NCBI GenBank assembly: GCA_039000515.1
Contig: JBCFYV010000100.1
Span: 52,389,433 to 52,453,432 of the forward strand
Direction: 5' to 3'
Length of the DNA stretch: 64,000 nucleotides
DNA from: Timema cristinae
Lineage: Eukaryota; Arthropoda; Insecta; Phasmatodea; Timematidae
The translations under genes and the position numbers were made by a program. Numbering within the stretch: the first letter of the stretch is position 1; each line of letters begins with the position of its first letter. Below, piece after piece: positions 1 to 10,389 of this stretch. A model generated the notes under the pieces. That model had not been told where the DNA came from. It searched no databases and saw only the letters and a list, made by a program, of their open reading frames with translations.

Positions 1-61
1 ATGTAAATTCATGTACATTTCTACTAGTTCTACTCTCCTCATTCATTTTATTTTAATATCG

Positions 62-350
62 ACCACGGTGGTCTTGGGTTTAAGTACTCGCCTTAGGATA
101 GGATGTTAGAGGGTTCATATCCAGCCGAGGTCAACGGATTATTCTCGAGCGATTAAAAATCTGTATCACAACTTCTTTCGGAGGGGATGTAGTGCCGTCG
201 GTCCCCATGTCGATTGTGGAGTGTTAAAGAACCCAGGAAGATATGTGAAATAAAAAATACCTTTCCCGGTAAAATTAGTAAACACTTTTACTCTCGCTCT
301 GATATAAATTCTCGTATGCTAATATAATCAGTCTGATCAGAAATAAATAC
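62..350 (+). mobile_element. SINE family D, copy 1 (tRNA-headed)
   Basis: The head has a polymerase III A-box-like stretch (GGTGGTCTTGGG) and a degraded B-box (GGGTTCATATCC). It aligns through body and tail with the reverse complement of 4943-5256. Shared landmarks are CTTTCGGAGGGGA, TCGATTGTGGAG and ACCTTTCCCGG. The tail differs from that of families A to C. I do not recognise a published name. The 3' limit is approximate. Confidence 0.6.
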
Positions 351-512
351 ATTTTAGTTTTTAATTATTTTAATGCAAATATGCAGATAGCCCGGACAAG
401 ACGTGAGTACATTAGATCATATTTTTCGGACCTCTACCCAAGCAATCTATTTACATTTTTAATAAAAGCATACGTACCAAGAAAGTGGGAAACCATTAAG
501 GTTGTGCGGAGT

Positions 513-887
513 CCACTTTTTTCAAATTCGAATCAAACTCAAATCGAATATATGAAATATTCCAAAACCAAATAGAAGTTCGAATATTTTTTTGTTAGTT
601 GTTTTGTGCTTGAAAAAAAAAGTTATATTGTGGTTATTTATATAACTTAATGCACTAAAATTAGTTGGAAAATTTTAATTGCACCAATGTTTGTAATATT
701 TGGTTTAAATCTGATAAATCAAGCACAACATGAAATTAATTTACTTCAGATTATTACCACATGTATATTAATCTGTAATGTACAAAACAGCTCAGAATGG
801 CTATAATCGAACAGAAATCGAGTATTTTAGCTATCATTATTTTTATTGCGAGCTTTGAAGCCTTTTGAAATAATTGAGGTTCGATAC
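513..887 (+). repeat. Dispersed repeat R1, copy 1 (unique part)
   Basis: This block aligns with the reverse complement of 18395-18812. Landmarks shared by both are AATATATGAAATATTC, TAATCTGATAA and ACAGCTCAGAATG. No coding capacity or terminal inverted repeat is visible, so its class is unknown. It runs straight into the 38-bp array, whose unit matches the terminal segment of the other copy. Confidence 0.65.
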
Positions 888-1237
888 CCAGAAACTAAGT
901 TGGTTTCGAACTTCACCACACTAAAACTAAGTTGAGTTTCGAAGTTCGCACACCCCTAGAAACTAAGTTGAGTTTCGAGATTACACCCCAGAAACTAATT
1001 GAGTTCGAATTCACACACTAGCATCGAGGTTTCGAAGCTCGCAACTAAAAAAGTTGAGGTTTCGAAGCTTCACACACCCTAGAAACTAAGTTGAGGTTTC
1101 GAAGCTTCGCACACCCTAGAAACTAAGTTGAGGTTTCGAAGCTTCGCACACCCCTAGAAACTAAGTTGAGGTTTCGAAGCTTCACACACCCCTAGAAACT
1201 AAGTTGAGGTTTCGAAGCTTCGCACACACCTAGAAAG
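888..1237 (+). repeat. 38-bp minisatellite at the end of R1
   Basis: About nine head-to-tail units of 38 bp built on AGAAACTAAGTTGAGGTTTC followed by GAAGCTTCGCACACCCCT. The last five units (from about 1040) are nearly identical. The first four carry many small deletions. Each unit contains the palindrome TTCGAAGCTTCG. The R1 copy at 18.4 kb has a single diverged unit in this position. Confidence 0.85.
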
Positions 1238-1277
1238 TATTCAGGGGAAAAAATAAACCTTCATTCAACCCTAAATG

Positions 1278-1340
1278 GATTCTGATCCTAATTTCTCCGT
1301 CATCAGCAGGCCAGTCTAACACGAGAGTGACGCCTTAAAC
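1278..1340 (-). mobile_element. SINE family C, head fragment
   Basis: Only the tRNA-like 5' part remains, including the sequence around CTCCGTCATCAGCAGGCCAG and GAGAGTGACGCCTTA that recurs in full-length C copies such as 23214-23468. Body and tail are missing. Confidence 0.5.
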
Positions 1341-1517
1341 TAGGGATGGTAGCTCTATGGCACGCGTGCCACTGAATGGCGTGCTGACATGAAAAAAAAA
1401 TTGAACACTAAATACAAAATTTTCTAGCGTGGTATATTTAAAAAAAAAAGTTGATATGACTTCGACAACCATCTCATTCACATGTTATAACAAACTTTGT
1501 TGACTAAATGGTTAGAA

Positions 1518-1926
1518 ACAAGGACACCCATGTAGGTTTTCCAATGGGGGGGAGGGGGGGCGGTATAGTCCCATAAGCTGAGGTGAGACCCCCTTCCTCC
1601 AAGAGAGAAATTCACAGAAATTTAACCTTGTGAGAGGTGAATTTTAGAGCATCTGAACATAATTCTGAGATAATTATTTGAGTTTCAAGAGAACATTTTC
1701 ATAAAAAAAAAAAAAAGTTTCTGAAAAATTATCAAAAAAATTAAATATAGCTATGGTTGAACCCATTGAAAAGAAACATTATATTATTAGCAAGTTTATT
1801 GAAAGTAAAGAAATTAAAAGAAAGCTGTCGACGAGGGAATGGAAGAAAATTTACATTTTATCATTTTAATCTCTGTTAACTCGGATATTTGACTATTCTA
1901 AGATGTTAATAGCAAATTAAAGCCAA
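1518..1926 (+). repeat. Dispersed repeat R2, copy 1
   Basis: This aligns with the reverse complement of 3172-3545. Landmarks are CACCCATGTAGGTTTT, GGTGAATTTTAGAG, ATCTGAACATAATT and ACATTTTATCATTTTAAT. The two copies form an inverted pair about 1.2 kb apart. It contains G-rich and A-rich runs and no credible reading frame. Class unknown. Confidence 0.65.
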
Positions 1927-2330
1927 ATATTAATACTCGATTTTATTTTTTCATAAATATCAAGGAAAAAAAGTTGCAAGAAGATAAGAGGGCTAGAGCC
2001 CCCCCTTCTCGTCTATTTATGGGAACCCTTGGTTTGGAAATCTTCATATGTGCTGTTGAAAACAACGCATTATGAACAGAATTTAATATCTTGGCTAAAA
2101 AAATAAAACAAATTTCAAATACATATATGGATAAGATTATTTAAGTTTTGATTCTCACATTTTATATTAAATTTAATATTCCCCTCCCCCCACCACCCCA
2201 TGACAGCGTTACTTTAAATGTTTTTTACTTTAAGTTAATGGAATTAATATTGTTTAAATAACTCACTTTGAAACGTAATAAATTTTCCTTCCTTAAAATC
2301 AGGACATTTTAATTAATTAATATTAATATT
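1927..2330. other. AT-rich interval, nothing recognised
   Basis: No repeat shared with the rest of the window, no open frame and no promoter-like cluster. It ends in TTAATTAATTAATATT, which may be the degraded A/T tail of the following SINE. Confidence 0.5.
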
Positions 2331-2331
2331 T

Positions 2332-2574
2332 AGCACCGCGTCTTACTACCCGTTCGGGTAATACGCTTTAAGTACTAATTACGCTAATGGATTAGGAATT
2401 GGAAGGTTTGAATTAGAGTAAGTGAACCCGCATTTGTGTGGAGGGAGAGTGGAAAACCATTTAGGAAAAACCACCCCAGTTCACCCGACCGAGATTCGAA
2501 CTTCGATCTCCCCGTCCTCAGCAGTCGAAGCTCAACACGTCAAGCGCGTTATCCAACTACGCCACCGAGGCGGG
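2332..2574 (-). mobile_element. SINE family B, full length
   Basis: Read on the minus strand, it starts with CCCGCCTCGGTGGCG, has an A-box-like GGATAACGCGC and a B-box GAAGTTCGAATCTCGG, then a body with GGAAAACC and CGCATTTG-like motifs (as seen on plus). It ends in the tail shared with family A (CCCGAACGGGTAGTAAGACG on the minus strand). No convincing TSD is visible. Confidence 0.85.
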
Positions 2575-3171
2575 TCTTGACTTTTTAAAAATCTTTACAA
2601 TTTTATTTGAGCTATTCATTACATTTCATAATATTTAACATTCTTTTATTTTTAAATACTCATTAATGAACGTAAATAAGACTGTGGTAAATGACACTCT
2701 ATAGACTAGTTAAAAATTCATCTGGTCTTTAAGTGCCTTAGAAACCCATTCGACTAGTAAAGTGCTAACGAATTAATTACTCGTTAACTTTAGATCGAGT
2801 GTAACTACATGCTTTTAAGATGTATATTATTTAAACGGTAAGTACCATCTCACAAGTTCATACATAAAATAAAATATATTTATATTTATAAATTATACTT
2901 GTTTAAACAACGTAATTTGGGATGATCCTCCTGTTAAAGTTTTATCTTATTAATTGATCGGTGCATTTAAACGGTTTCAAAACTCCTCAATAAACCATAC
3001 AAACTGTTTCAATTGCATATATAGCATCTGGCTAAGTGGGTGAAATGTTTGACCACAGCTCTAGGGCAGGTATGGGCGTGCCAAAATCTCTCTGCAATAT
3101 TTACCTTTTTTGTTGTAAATTTTTATGAATAAATTGAAATGGTTTAATTGGGATTTGGCTGCAATTCACTA
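2575..3171. other. AT-rich interval, nothing recognised
   Basis: About 600 bases with no repeat, reading frame or structured signal that I can support. Confidence 0.5.
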
Positions 3172-3545
3172 TTAACAATTTAGAATCATCAATATCAGAT
3201 TAACAGAATTAAAATGATAAAATGTGAATTTACTCCTCTTCCATATTCAACCACTTTCTTTTCATTTTGTTCTATTCAAGAAACCTATGAAAAATATATG
3301 TTTCTTTTAATTGAGTTCAGCTACAACTATTTTGTTTTCAGAAATTTTTATTGTTGCAAAAATTGGCTCTTGAAGCCAATATAATTAGCTCATAATTATG
3401 TTCAGATACTCTAAAATTCACCTACCAAACGGTTAAATTCCTGAAATTTTCTCTCGAGGAAGGGGGTAGAGGGCACTACAGCCCCAGCACAAATAGGACT
3501 TCAAATCATCCCCCATTTGTAAAACCCACATGGTGCCCTTGAGAA
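3172..3545 (-). repeat. Dispersed repeat R2, copy 2
   Basis: Inverted partner of 1518-1926. It ends at GTGCCCTTGAGAA, exactly where the hAT-like MITE begins, so the MITE may have inserted at the edge of this repeat. Confidence 0.65.
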
Positions 3546-3987
3546 CAGGGGGTTCTTAAACCAGGGTCCATGAATCACGTGCGATAAAACAATCATGCAA
3601 TTGCAGTAGTTGCCATTTAACGACATCTATAATATTTGCTGTCGATAAGATTGATTAAAAAACCTACCAACCCTCTCGTTGACTTTAACTTTAGAACAGA
3701 ATTAAGTTAACTTTTTAGTTTTACTTTTCTTCAGAAATTAACTATTAATTTTTGCCTAAAAAGAGAAAGTGAGGGACAATTGTTTTAAAAGATTTGTTTT
3801 TATATTATGTTCACATGCGTGTAATCACTTTCCAATGATATCGAATAGATTTTATGTATTTTGTGGGAGTGTATTTGAGTATAGGGAGTGGTGGGGGTAA
3901 GGGAGGGTAAAAGGGGGGGGGGAGGTCCATGGCTATTGTAAGAGTCTCAAGAGGGCCCTTAACTCTAATAAATACTAAGAACCACTG
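3546..3987. mobile_element. hAT-like MITE
   Basis: The left end reads CAGGGGGTTCTTAAACC. The right end, as the reverse complement, reads CAGTGGTTCTTAGTA. CAG-starting inverted ends of this kind are typical of hAT elements. The flanks CTTGAGAA on the left and CTAGAGAA on the right (two bases beyond the inverted repeat) agree at 7 of 8 positions, fitting an 8-bp hAT TSD. A second CAGTGGTTC begins at 3998 and may be a fragment of a relative. Confidence 0.55.
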
Positions 3988-4062
3988 CTCTAGAGAACAG
4001 TGGTTCAAATACGGGGGGCTATTGGATATATTTACTATTTACATACAAGTTAATCCTCTATC

Positions 4063-4337
4063 ATTATTATTATTAGCACCGCGTCTTACTACCCGTTCGG
4101 GTTATACGCACGTATAATGTGTAATGGTAGGGTGATTGTGAGATGAAATGAAGGCCCTACAGTTTAACGTGGAATCCGAACCACGGTGGAGGCCTGGCAT
4201 TACCCACATTCACAAGATGTTTTGTCAGAGGTGAAGGAAGGGTTTGGAAATCAGATAAATCTGTGCCGGGACCGAGGATTGAACCCCGGTCGCCTGCATA
4301 GAAGTCTGACACCTTACCCCTAGACCACCAGGTCACC
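4063..4337 (-). mobile_element. SINE family A, full length with TSD
   Basis: A good reference copy of family A. On the minus strand it starts GGTGACCTGGTGGTCTAGGG (A box), followed by a B box GGTTCAATCCTCGG and GGCACAGATTTATCTGAT. The body contains CCTCCACCGTGGTTCGGATT and ACAATCACCCTACCATTACA, and the end is the shared tail and (AAT)n. A perfect 11-bp TSD, AATCCTCTATC, flanks it (4052-4062 and 4338-4348). Confidence 0.95.
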
Positions 4338-4348
4338 AATCCTCTATC

Positions 4349-4942
4349 CCCATAGCAAATATATAGGTGCTAGGACTGGGTATGTGAAAATAGGTGTACT
4401 GATATAGGTTAAGTCAGTTTGTAAGTTTTGTGATTACATATTCCGTATTTAAAAAATAATACACGCTATATACTAAATAGTACGATACATTCGTCATATT
4501 CTTTTCTATTATTGTCTATTATATTTTGTGACACAATAATTTTTCAAAACTCAGTTAACTGTCCTACCCACTAGTTAAGTATTTCTTAGCCAAACAAATT
4601 ATTTTGGCTATCATGTGAAACAATCTTAGAATATAAATTTGTAGACACAAAGATAAAAATATATTTTCAAAAATCAGTCATTAAACTACCATAAAATAAT
4701 TATATAAAGCGCTTCTAAATAGTTGATTTAAAAAAATAAACTAAGAGCCATTTTTGAAAAATTTTGAAATTTAAAATACTAGTTTTCCTTAAACTAATTT
4801 TGAGCTTTATAATTTAAAAAAAGTTTCTTAAATATAACCACAAGCATCTAAATTAACACTACCACAATGCTATCAATTTTGGCCTAAAAGTTTTTATTTT
4901 TATTTTCTATGAAAATTGGATAGAGTACACCTAGCCTAGAAA
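4349..4942. other. AT-rich interval, nothing recognised
   Basis: Roughly 75% A+T by eye, with short A and T runs. No coding or repeat signal. Confidence 0.5.
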
Positions 4943-5256
4943 TTTCCTTTAATTTATATGAGGTATTTAACGTGCACTTTATGAACCGACTGATCAAATC
5001 GGCACACAAGAATGTATATGGGCAAGCGCAAAAGAGCCTACCAATTTTCCCGGGAAAAGGTATTTTCACTTACCCACAGTGTTTTTTTACTTCTCCACAA
5101 TCGATATGGATCAGCAGCTTTATTTCCCCTCCGAAGGAAATTGTGCTACGGATTTTTTTTATCGCTCAAGAGAAAAATCCATTGACCCCAGTTAGGTTTG
5201 AACCCATAAACATCGGGTCCTGAAGTGAGCCACTTTACCCCAAGACCACCACCGAG
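4943..5256 (-). mobile_element. SINE family D, copy 2 (best copy)
   Basis: On the minus strand the head reads CTCGGTGGTGGTCTTGGGGT (A box) with a B box GGGTTCAAACCT about 45 bases on. The body matches copy 1 at 62-350. The 3' end contains GATCAGTCGGTTCATAAAG and TTAAATACCTC, which also occurs in the fragment at 19245-19318. The end lacks the palindromic tail of families A to C. Confidence 0.7.
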
Positions 5257-6798
5257 TTCGACCAAGAAATATCGTTATCTATAACTTGTTCTACAAAGTT
5301 AGAAATCGAACGTAACTATCCACATCTTCTTCCGGTACAAATTACTTCCCTTCTGTGGGCATTCCATCCCACTTTCGTTTTTTGTGCAGCCCCCTTCCCC
5401 CCTTAGGTCCCTCTCATCCCCTTTAATGTGACCCCGGAGACGGAAAGGGGGTTGGGAACGCTGGAGGGGAAAGGGGAAAGAGCAATGCCATATGCTACCC
5501 GACCTACAACACGAATGTCATCCCCAATAAATTGCTGCAACTTTGATAACACTCCCCTTTTATTCCCCCCCCCCCCTATGTTTGCAGCCTTTACCTCCCA
5601 CCCCTACAATCTACCTTCATCCTAAAAAAAAATAATTCTTTGTTTCTTTGGAGATTGTTTGGTAGAATCTAAAAAAAAATAAAACTGTATTGGCATTTGG
5701 GGAAATACACGATTTTTTACCCCCCCCCCCTAGCCCATCCCACCTACTTCACCCCTCTTTGAACCTAACGGAGAAATCTTACTAGTATTGATTTTATAAA
5801 ATATTCATATCTGCTAAGACGAAACGTACAAGTTTTACTTTTTTATTTCTATTATTGACGTAAAGCGGGACATATCAAAAAAGTTGGAGAAAAATTTCGA
5901 TATGAACTTTGTTAGTTTTTAGGAGAAGACAGACAAGAACGTTTTTTTGAAAGTTGTTATTGATCTTTACAAACATTTTGGATTGGGTTTTGCATAGTAA
6001 CTTATGTAAATGAGTAATTTCTAGACCTAGGTTCAATTTGGTTTACGATATTCAAAAATATTTTTTTAAACCTAAGGCAACAACAATACAATCCTAGTAG
6101 CGTTAGTTAATTTAATAGCTTGCCATAATACGGACCTTTATACAAATAATAAAATTTTCAGGTACCTGAAATACAAATAGGACGATTTTAGATTTTGAGA
6201 ATTTATTTTCAATCTCTAGGCTACAGAAAATGTATATTTTTAGTTATTTTACGTTGAAACATCTGCTGTTTTAACTCTGCAGAGTGTTTTACTAACAATG
6301 TCTAAGAAATATGGCTCTGGCTGCTCCTTAGTTCCAATGATCATACATTTAAGCCAAAGAGCGCTAGTATCGCTGCATATTAGCATATTAGCATGCGCGC
6401 AGTTCAAATATTGTAGAGAAATGTGAACCAATAAACTTTAATTTTATGATTTTAGTTAAGATGGTTCTCTTATAATTTAATATTAAGACTACGAAAAAAA
6501 GATAGTCTATTATTAAAATACATACAAACTATTATAGTTTTCTTGCACATGATTGTAAAAGCATTTAAATTACTTGTTAATGCTCTGAATATATCCTATT
6601 TATCAACATTAGTTCGTTACACTGGGGGAACTTTATACCATTGATAGTATTTAAATTGTATAATCATTATTATAAATACAATTTATTAAAGGCTGAAGGA
6701 ACCAATGGTTTCCCACTCTACCCGCATGAAAATGCGGATACCTTTTCTCTAAAATTCTAATTTACTTATTACTATTTTTTTTTCTTAAAGTTTTATTG
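5257..6798. other. No gene; cytosine runs and AT-rich DNA
   Basis: The first 500 bases are pyrimidine-rich with several C homopolymers (around 5565 and 5720). The rest is AT-rich. A few 60-65 codon open frames are present with no recognisable motif, and I treat them as chance. Confidence 0.45.
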
Positions 6799-7070
6799 TA
6801 TGGGATCTGAGTTAAGGTAAATGTTTTTGCAGTTTTTATATCAAAATAAATTAAATATTGCTCCAGTAGAAACAGTTTAATATTTTTTCACACGGTGATA
6901 TCAACAATTGTTGAATATCTGTCAAGTTGTCCTGGAATTTAATGACAACTTTTTCCTCTTTATTTAAAAAAGTTTCTCATCTAATGCCGCTATGCTCTTG
7001 GACAGATATTCAACAATTGTTGATATCACCGTGTGAGAAAATTAAACTCTATGTTTTTACTGGAGAAATA

Positions 7071-7616
7071 CCCGCCTCGGTGGCGTGTTGGCTAACGCGC
7101 TAGTCGTGTTGAGCTCGACTGCTGAGGACTGGGAGATCGAGGTTCGAATCTCAGTCGACTGAACTGGGAGTGGTTTTTCCTAAATGGTTTTCCACTCTCC
7201 CTCCACGCAAATGCGGGTTCACTTCATCTAATTCAACCTTCCCAATTCCTAATCCATTAGCGTAATATATTATTATTATTATTATTATTATTAGCACCGC
7301 GTCTTACTACCCATTCGGGTTATACGCACTTACGCTAATGTGTAATGGTAGGGTGATTGTGAGATGAAATGGAGGACCTACAGTTTAACGTGGAATCCGA
7401 ACCACGGTGGAGGCCTGGCATTCCCCACATTCACAAGATGTGTTGTCAGAGGTGAAGGAAGGGTTTGGTAATCAGATAAATCTTTGCCGGGACCGAGGAT
7501 TGAACCCGGCCGCCAGCATAGAAGTCTGACACCTTACCCCTAGACCGCCAGGCCACCATTAGCGTATAACCCGAACGGTTAGTAAGACGCGGTGCTAATT
7601 ATTATTATTATTATTA
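7071..7616 (+). mobile_element. SINE family B inserted in MITE P, itself interrupted
   Basis: The head and body are at 7071-7264 and the tail at 7567-7616, split by a minus-strand SINE A. The TSD is TTACTGGAGAAATA (7057-7070 and 7617-7630), copied from the MITE arm. The head shows CCCGCCTCGGTGGCGTG and the B box GAGGTTCGAATCTCAG. Confidence 0.92.
7265..7557 (-). mobile_element. SINE family A nested in SINE B
   Basis: Full-length family A on the minus strand with an expanded (TTA)n at its 3' end. The TSD ATTAGCGTA (7256-7264 and 7558-7566) is part of the shared tail of the host SINE. It is therefore the youngest of three stacked insertions. Confidence 0.93.
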
Positions 7617-7692
7617 TTACTGGAGAAATATTTTATTTATTTTGACAAAAAAAAAGTTAAGACATAAAAACTGCAAAAACACTTAACAACTT

Positions 7693-8844
7693 TAATAAAC
7701 AAATAATAACTGTTATTAGTGTATTCGTATAGACCGAACGGGTGGGTATAACGCGACGTAAAAAAAACGGCTTTTAATATTTAACTTTTTATATAAAACA
7801 GATACCACTATTGCGACTCGATTACGTGTTGCTAGTTACCTTGGACTACTTTATCAGGTATCGGAGAATCGAAAGACTTGTTGCATGGTGTGTACACTCT
7901 GTTCTGGTTAATTCTAAACATCTTGTGAGTGTTGGAGCACAATTAAAGAGTCGTGGACCTCATCAGCGTATCGTTAGCTATAAGCAGGGGTAGTAGGTAA
8001 TAGTAGCATTCTGGTAGTAGCTTGAGGAAAACACAGAGAAAAAAAATTATTATTATTAATTGTTTTCATTCAGCATTTATAATAATACATTTTACTTTAT
8101 TGTTGAGATGAAGGAGGCACCTCAATAAACGAGAAATTTCCTAACAGTCGTTTATCTAAAAAAAATATTTATTATAATATGGGGATTAGTTCAAAATATA
8201 GTTCCTCCAAAATCAGAAGTCGAAAGATTCCGACAGGAAATTTGCCTTAAGACCAATAGTTGAGTTTTGTTAATATCAATAAATGTGTGAAAATATAACG
8301 TTAGCTTCTTTTCAACGACTTTTTATCATATTTGCAAAGATATGAGCCTAGGCTTGATGTAAAAGGGTTATTGACCTTGAGATAAGAAGTTTCGTAGTTT
8401 TCTTTCCCCTCTTTCTTATTGACACGACAAAAGGTGGTTGTAGGTGAAGGGCGAAATGAAGTATAAGATTATACATGATCTAGAAAACCACAGATAGCAG
8501 TGAGATTTAAGATGTGTGGTCTGACAGCGATTGATACTTTCTCGATGGCCGCCTTAATATTTTGGGTTAGAACTTATATTTAACTAATGGTCTATACGGA
8601 TGCCATAAGATGTAAAACTGTGGGTTACATCCTCTTGGTTGCAACAATGATTTTGGGGCTCACAGCAAACATCGACAAACATGAATAAATTTAATATTTA
8701 CTATATAGCCTAGCTATTGAAATTATATTACACTACAAACATTCATTATATAGTTTTTTAGTTCATTGCGGGAATGAATCACGCCCAGTATAACACCATT
8801 TTAATAATCATGCGTATAGTTAAAAGTAGTTTCCATTGGTTATC
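7693..8844. other. No gene or repeat recognised
   Basis: AT-rich DNA. One 60-codon frame near 7811-7993 has no recognisable features. No element shared with other parts of the window was found. Confidence 0.45.
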
Positions 8845-8855
8845 TACTTAGTAGG

Positions 8856-9030
8856 TCTGACAAGACATTTGTGAATGTGGGAATGCCATGCCTCCACCGT
8901 GGTTCGGATCTCACGTTAAACTGTAGGTCCTCCATTTCATCTCACTATCACCCTACCATTACACATTAGCGTAAGTGCGTATAACCCGAACGGGTAGTAA
9001 GACACGGTGTAATAATAATAATAATAATAA
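8856..9030 (+). mobile_element. SINE family A, 5'-truncated
   Basis: Lacks the tRNA-like head and starts at TCTGACAAGACATTTGTGAA. It retains body, shared tail and (AAT)n. The TSD TACTTAGTAGG (8845-8855 and 9031-9041) overlaps the left end of the hAT-like MITE that follows, so it landed at that boundary. Confidence 0.92.
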
Positions 9031-9037
9031 TACTTAG

Positions 9038-9422
9038 TAGGGTGACTACAAAACATATTTTACAAAATTCTCTTGACTTTTCCAGGTTTTACAGGCAACA
9101 TTTTAAAATTTTCCCCGACTACTTTTTTCCAGTTTTAATGTTGGATGCTGACTTTTGTTTTATTTATTATTGATCACATATTAAAAAAATTGTAATCTAC
9201 TAAATATAAACTATTTTATCATTATTTAAAAAATTAATAATACCAATATAAAATAACATTTTAACTATTGTTTTAGTGTTTAGTTGCAAAATTAATGGGA
9301 TGTTTTATAAATATTTGTTGATTCCATGACTTTTCTTTATTTTTATTTAAATTTCCTGACATCTCCCATTCAACCAAAAATTCCCTGACTTTTCCATGTT
9401 TCCCTGTATGTAGCCACCATGC
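9038..9422. mobile_element. hAT-like non-autonomous element
   Basis: The ends read TAGGGTGACTACA (left) and, reverse-complemented, CATGGTGGCTACA (right), resembling the CAGGGTGnCTAC ends of one hAT group. Inside, TTGACTTTTCCAGGTTTTAC near the left and CCCTGACTTTTCCATGTTTC near the right have the same orientation. That arrangement also occurs in the 12267-16965 element. No coding sequence. No clean 8-bp TSD. Confidence 0.5.
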
Positions 9423-9653
9423 TTATATAAAGTTTGTAGACTATTAACAGGAATGTTCTGTTATTAATTTATTCACTTGTTGCAATACATATGTTCAATG
9501 TTTTCTCATTTGATCCTAAACTGTTCAAAAACTGACAATAGAGTATAAAAATACTTAAATCAAACTTAACTGCACGGGGTCGCCAGTAATTTTGTCTTAT
9601 GAAAAGAGATCACGAATAAAAAAAAAGTTTAAAAACCTTTGGTTCATACTTTG

Positions 9654-9781
9654 TTGTGACAGAGTGTACAACTCTCTGAAGACATGCTAATAGATTATGG
9701 TCAGTACTGACAACATATGTAACAAGGGGTCTATATTGACTTGTGACCGAGCGTACAAGCTCCCTGAAGACATGCTAATAG
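9654..9781 (+). repeat. Local 41-bp duplication
   Basis: 9654-9693 and 9741-9781 are near copies (TTGTGACAGAGTGTACAA and TTGTGACCGAGCGTACAA, both ending CTGAAGACATGCTAATAG), 87 bases apart. The rest of 9423-10186 shows nothing I can identify. Confidence 0.8.
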
Positions 9782-10186
9782 CTAATGAGAGCTCCACCAG
9801 GGGAAATGGAGTCACTCATGCGAGTTTTCCAAGCGAGCAATCGAACAAATTGTCCCGTCCCCTGTTTCGTTCTTGACTGAACCCTCGCATAGAGCGACCA
9901 TTTCCAAGTGGATTGCTTGTTTTTTTTTTAAATACAAAGAAAAATAAACATAAGGGGGAGGAGAAAGAGGGGGGCAATTATTTTTATATTACCAAATAAG
10001 ATCACAGATAGTTTTGTCTTAAACCTTTCTCGTAGATATTTTATTTAGTTATCGACTTAAAAAAACAAACTCCATTGCGTCAGTCCACAATTAAGCCTTT
10101 AGTTGGCCGTCTGTCAGCGAAGATAGTGCCAATTTTTGTGACTAAAGGGTGTCATGTGGTTGGTAAAACGACACCCTCAACCGTTT

Positions 10187-10376
10187 ATCTTAGTTTTCTA
10201 GACCGGAGCCGCTACTTTTTTCCATTCAAATAGTTCCTCATTTATCCTCACGAGGTTGAGTTTGACCAGTTCCAGACTCAACGCTTCACAGAAAATCTTG
10301 ATAAGCACCGGGGATTGAACCCAAGGACCTCTGGATCTGTAGGCAGAAACGCTTGACCACTAGACCACAGAGGCGG
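10187..10376 (-). mobile_element. SINE family E, copy 1
   Basis: On the minus strand the head reads CCGCCTCTGTGGTCTAGTGG (A box) with a B box GGGTTCAATCCCCGG. The body continues to CGGTCTAGAAAACTAAGA. It aligns throughout with 20573-20760. It lacks the tail of families A to C. The Tc1-like MITE begins 13 bases from its 5' end. Confidence 0.7.
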
Positions 10377-10389
10377 TCTCGGTGAACTA

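Larger units (their letters stand above)
6799..7692. mobile_element. Palindromic MITE family P, copy 1 (split by SINEs)
   Basis: The arms lie at about 6799-7070 and 7631-7692 once the nested SINEs are removed. Each arm contains GTTTTTGCAGTTTTTATA, CTCCAGTAGAAACAG and TGATATCAACAATTGTTGAA, in inverted order. The centre has GTTGTCCTGGAATTTAATGA and GTTTCTCATCTAATGCCGC. No coding sequence. It was interrupted in TTACTGGAGAAATA by a SINE B. Confidence 0.8.

Noticed and set aside
4157..4339. Small frame repeated at 39652-39885 and 49734-49931
   Set aside because: The recurring peptide is the translation of minus-strand SINE A copies, not a gene family.
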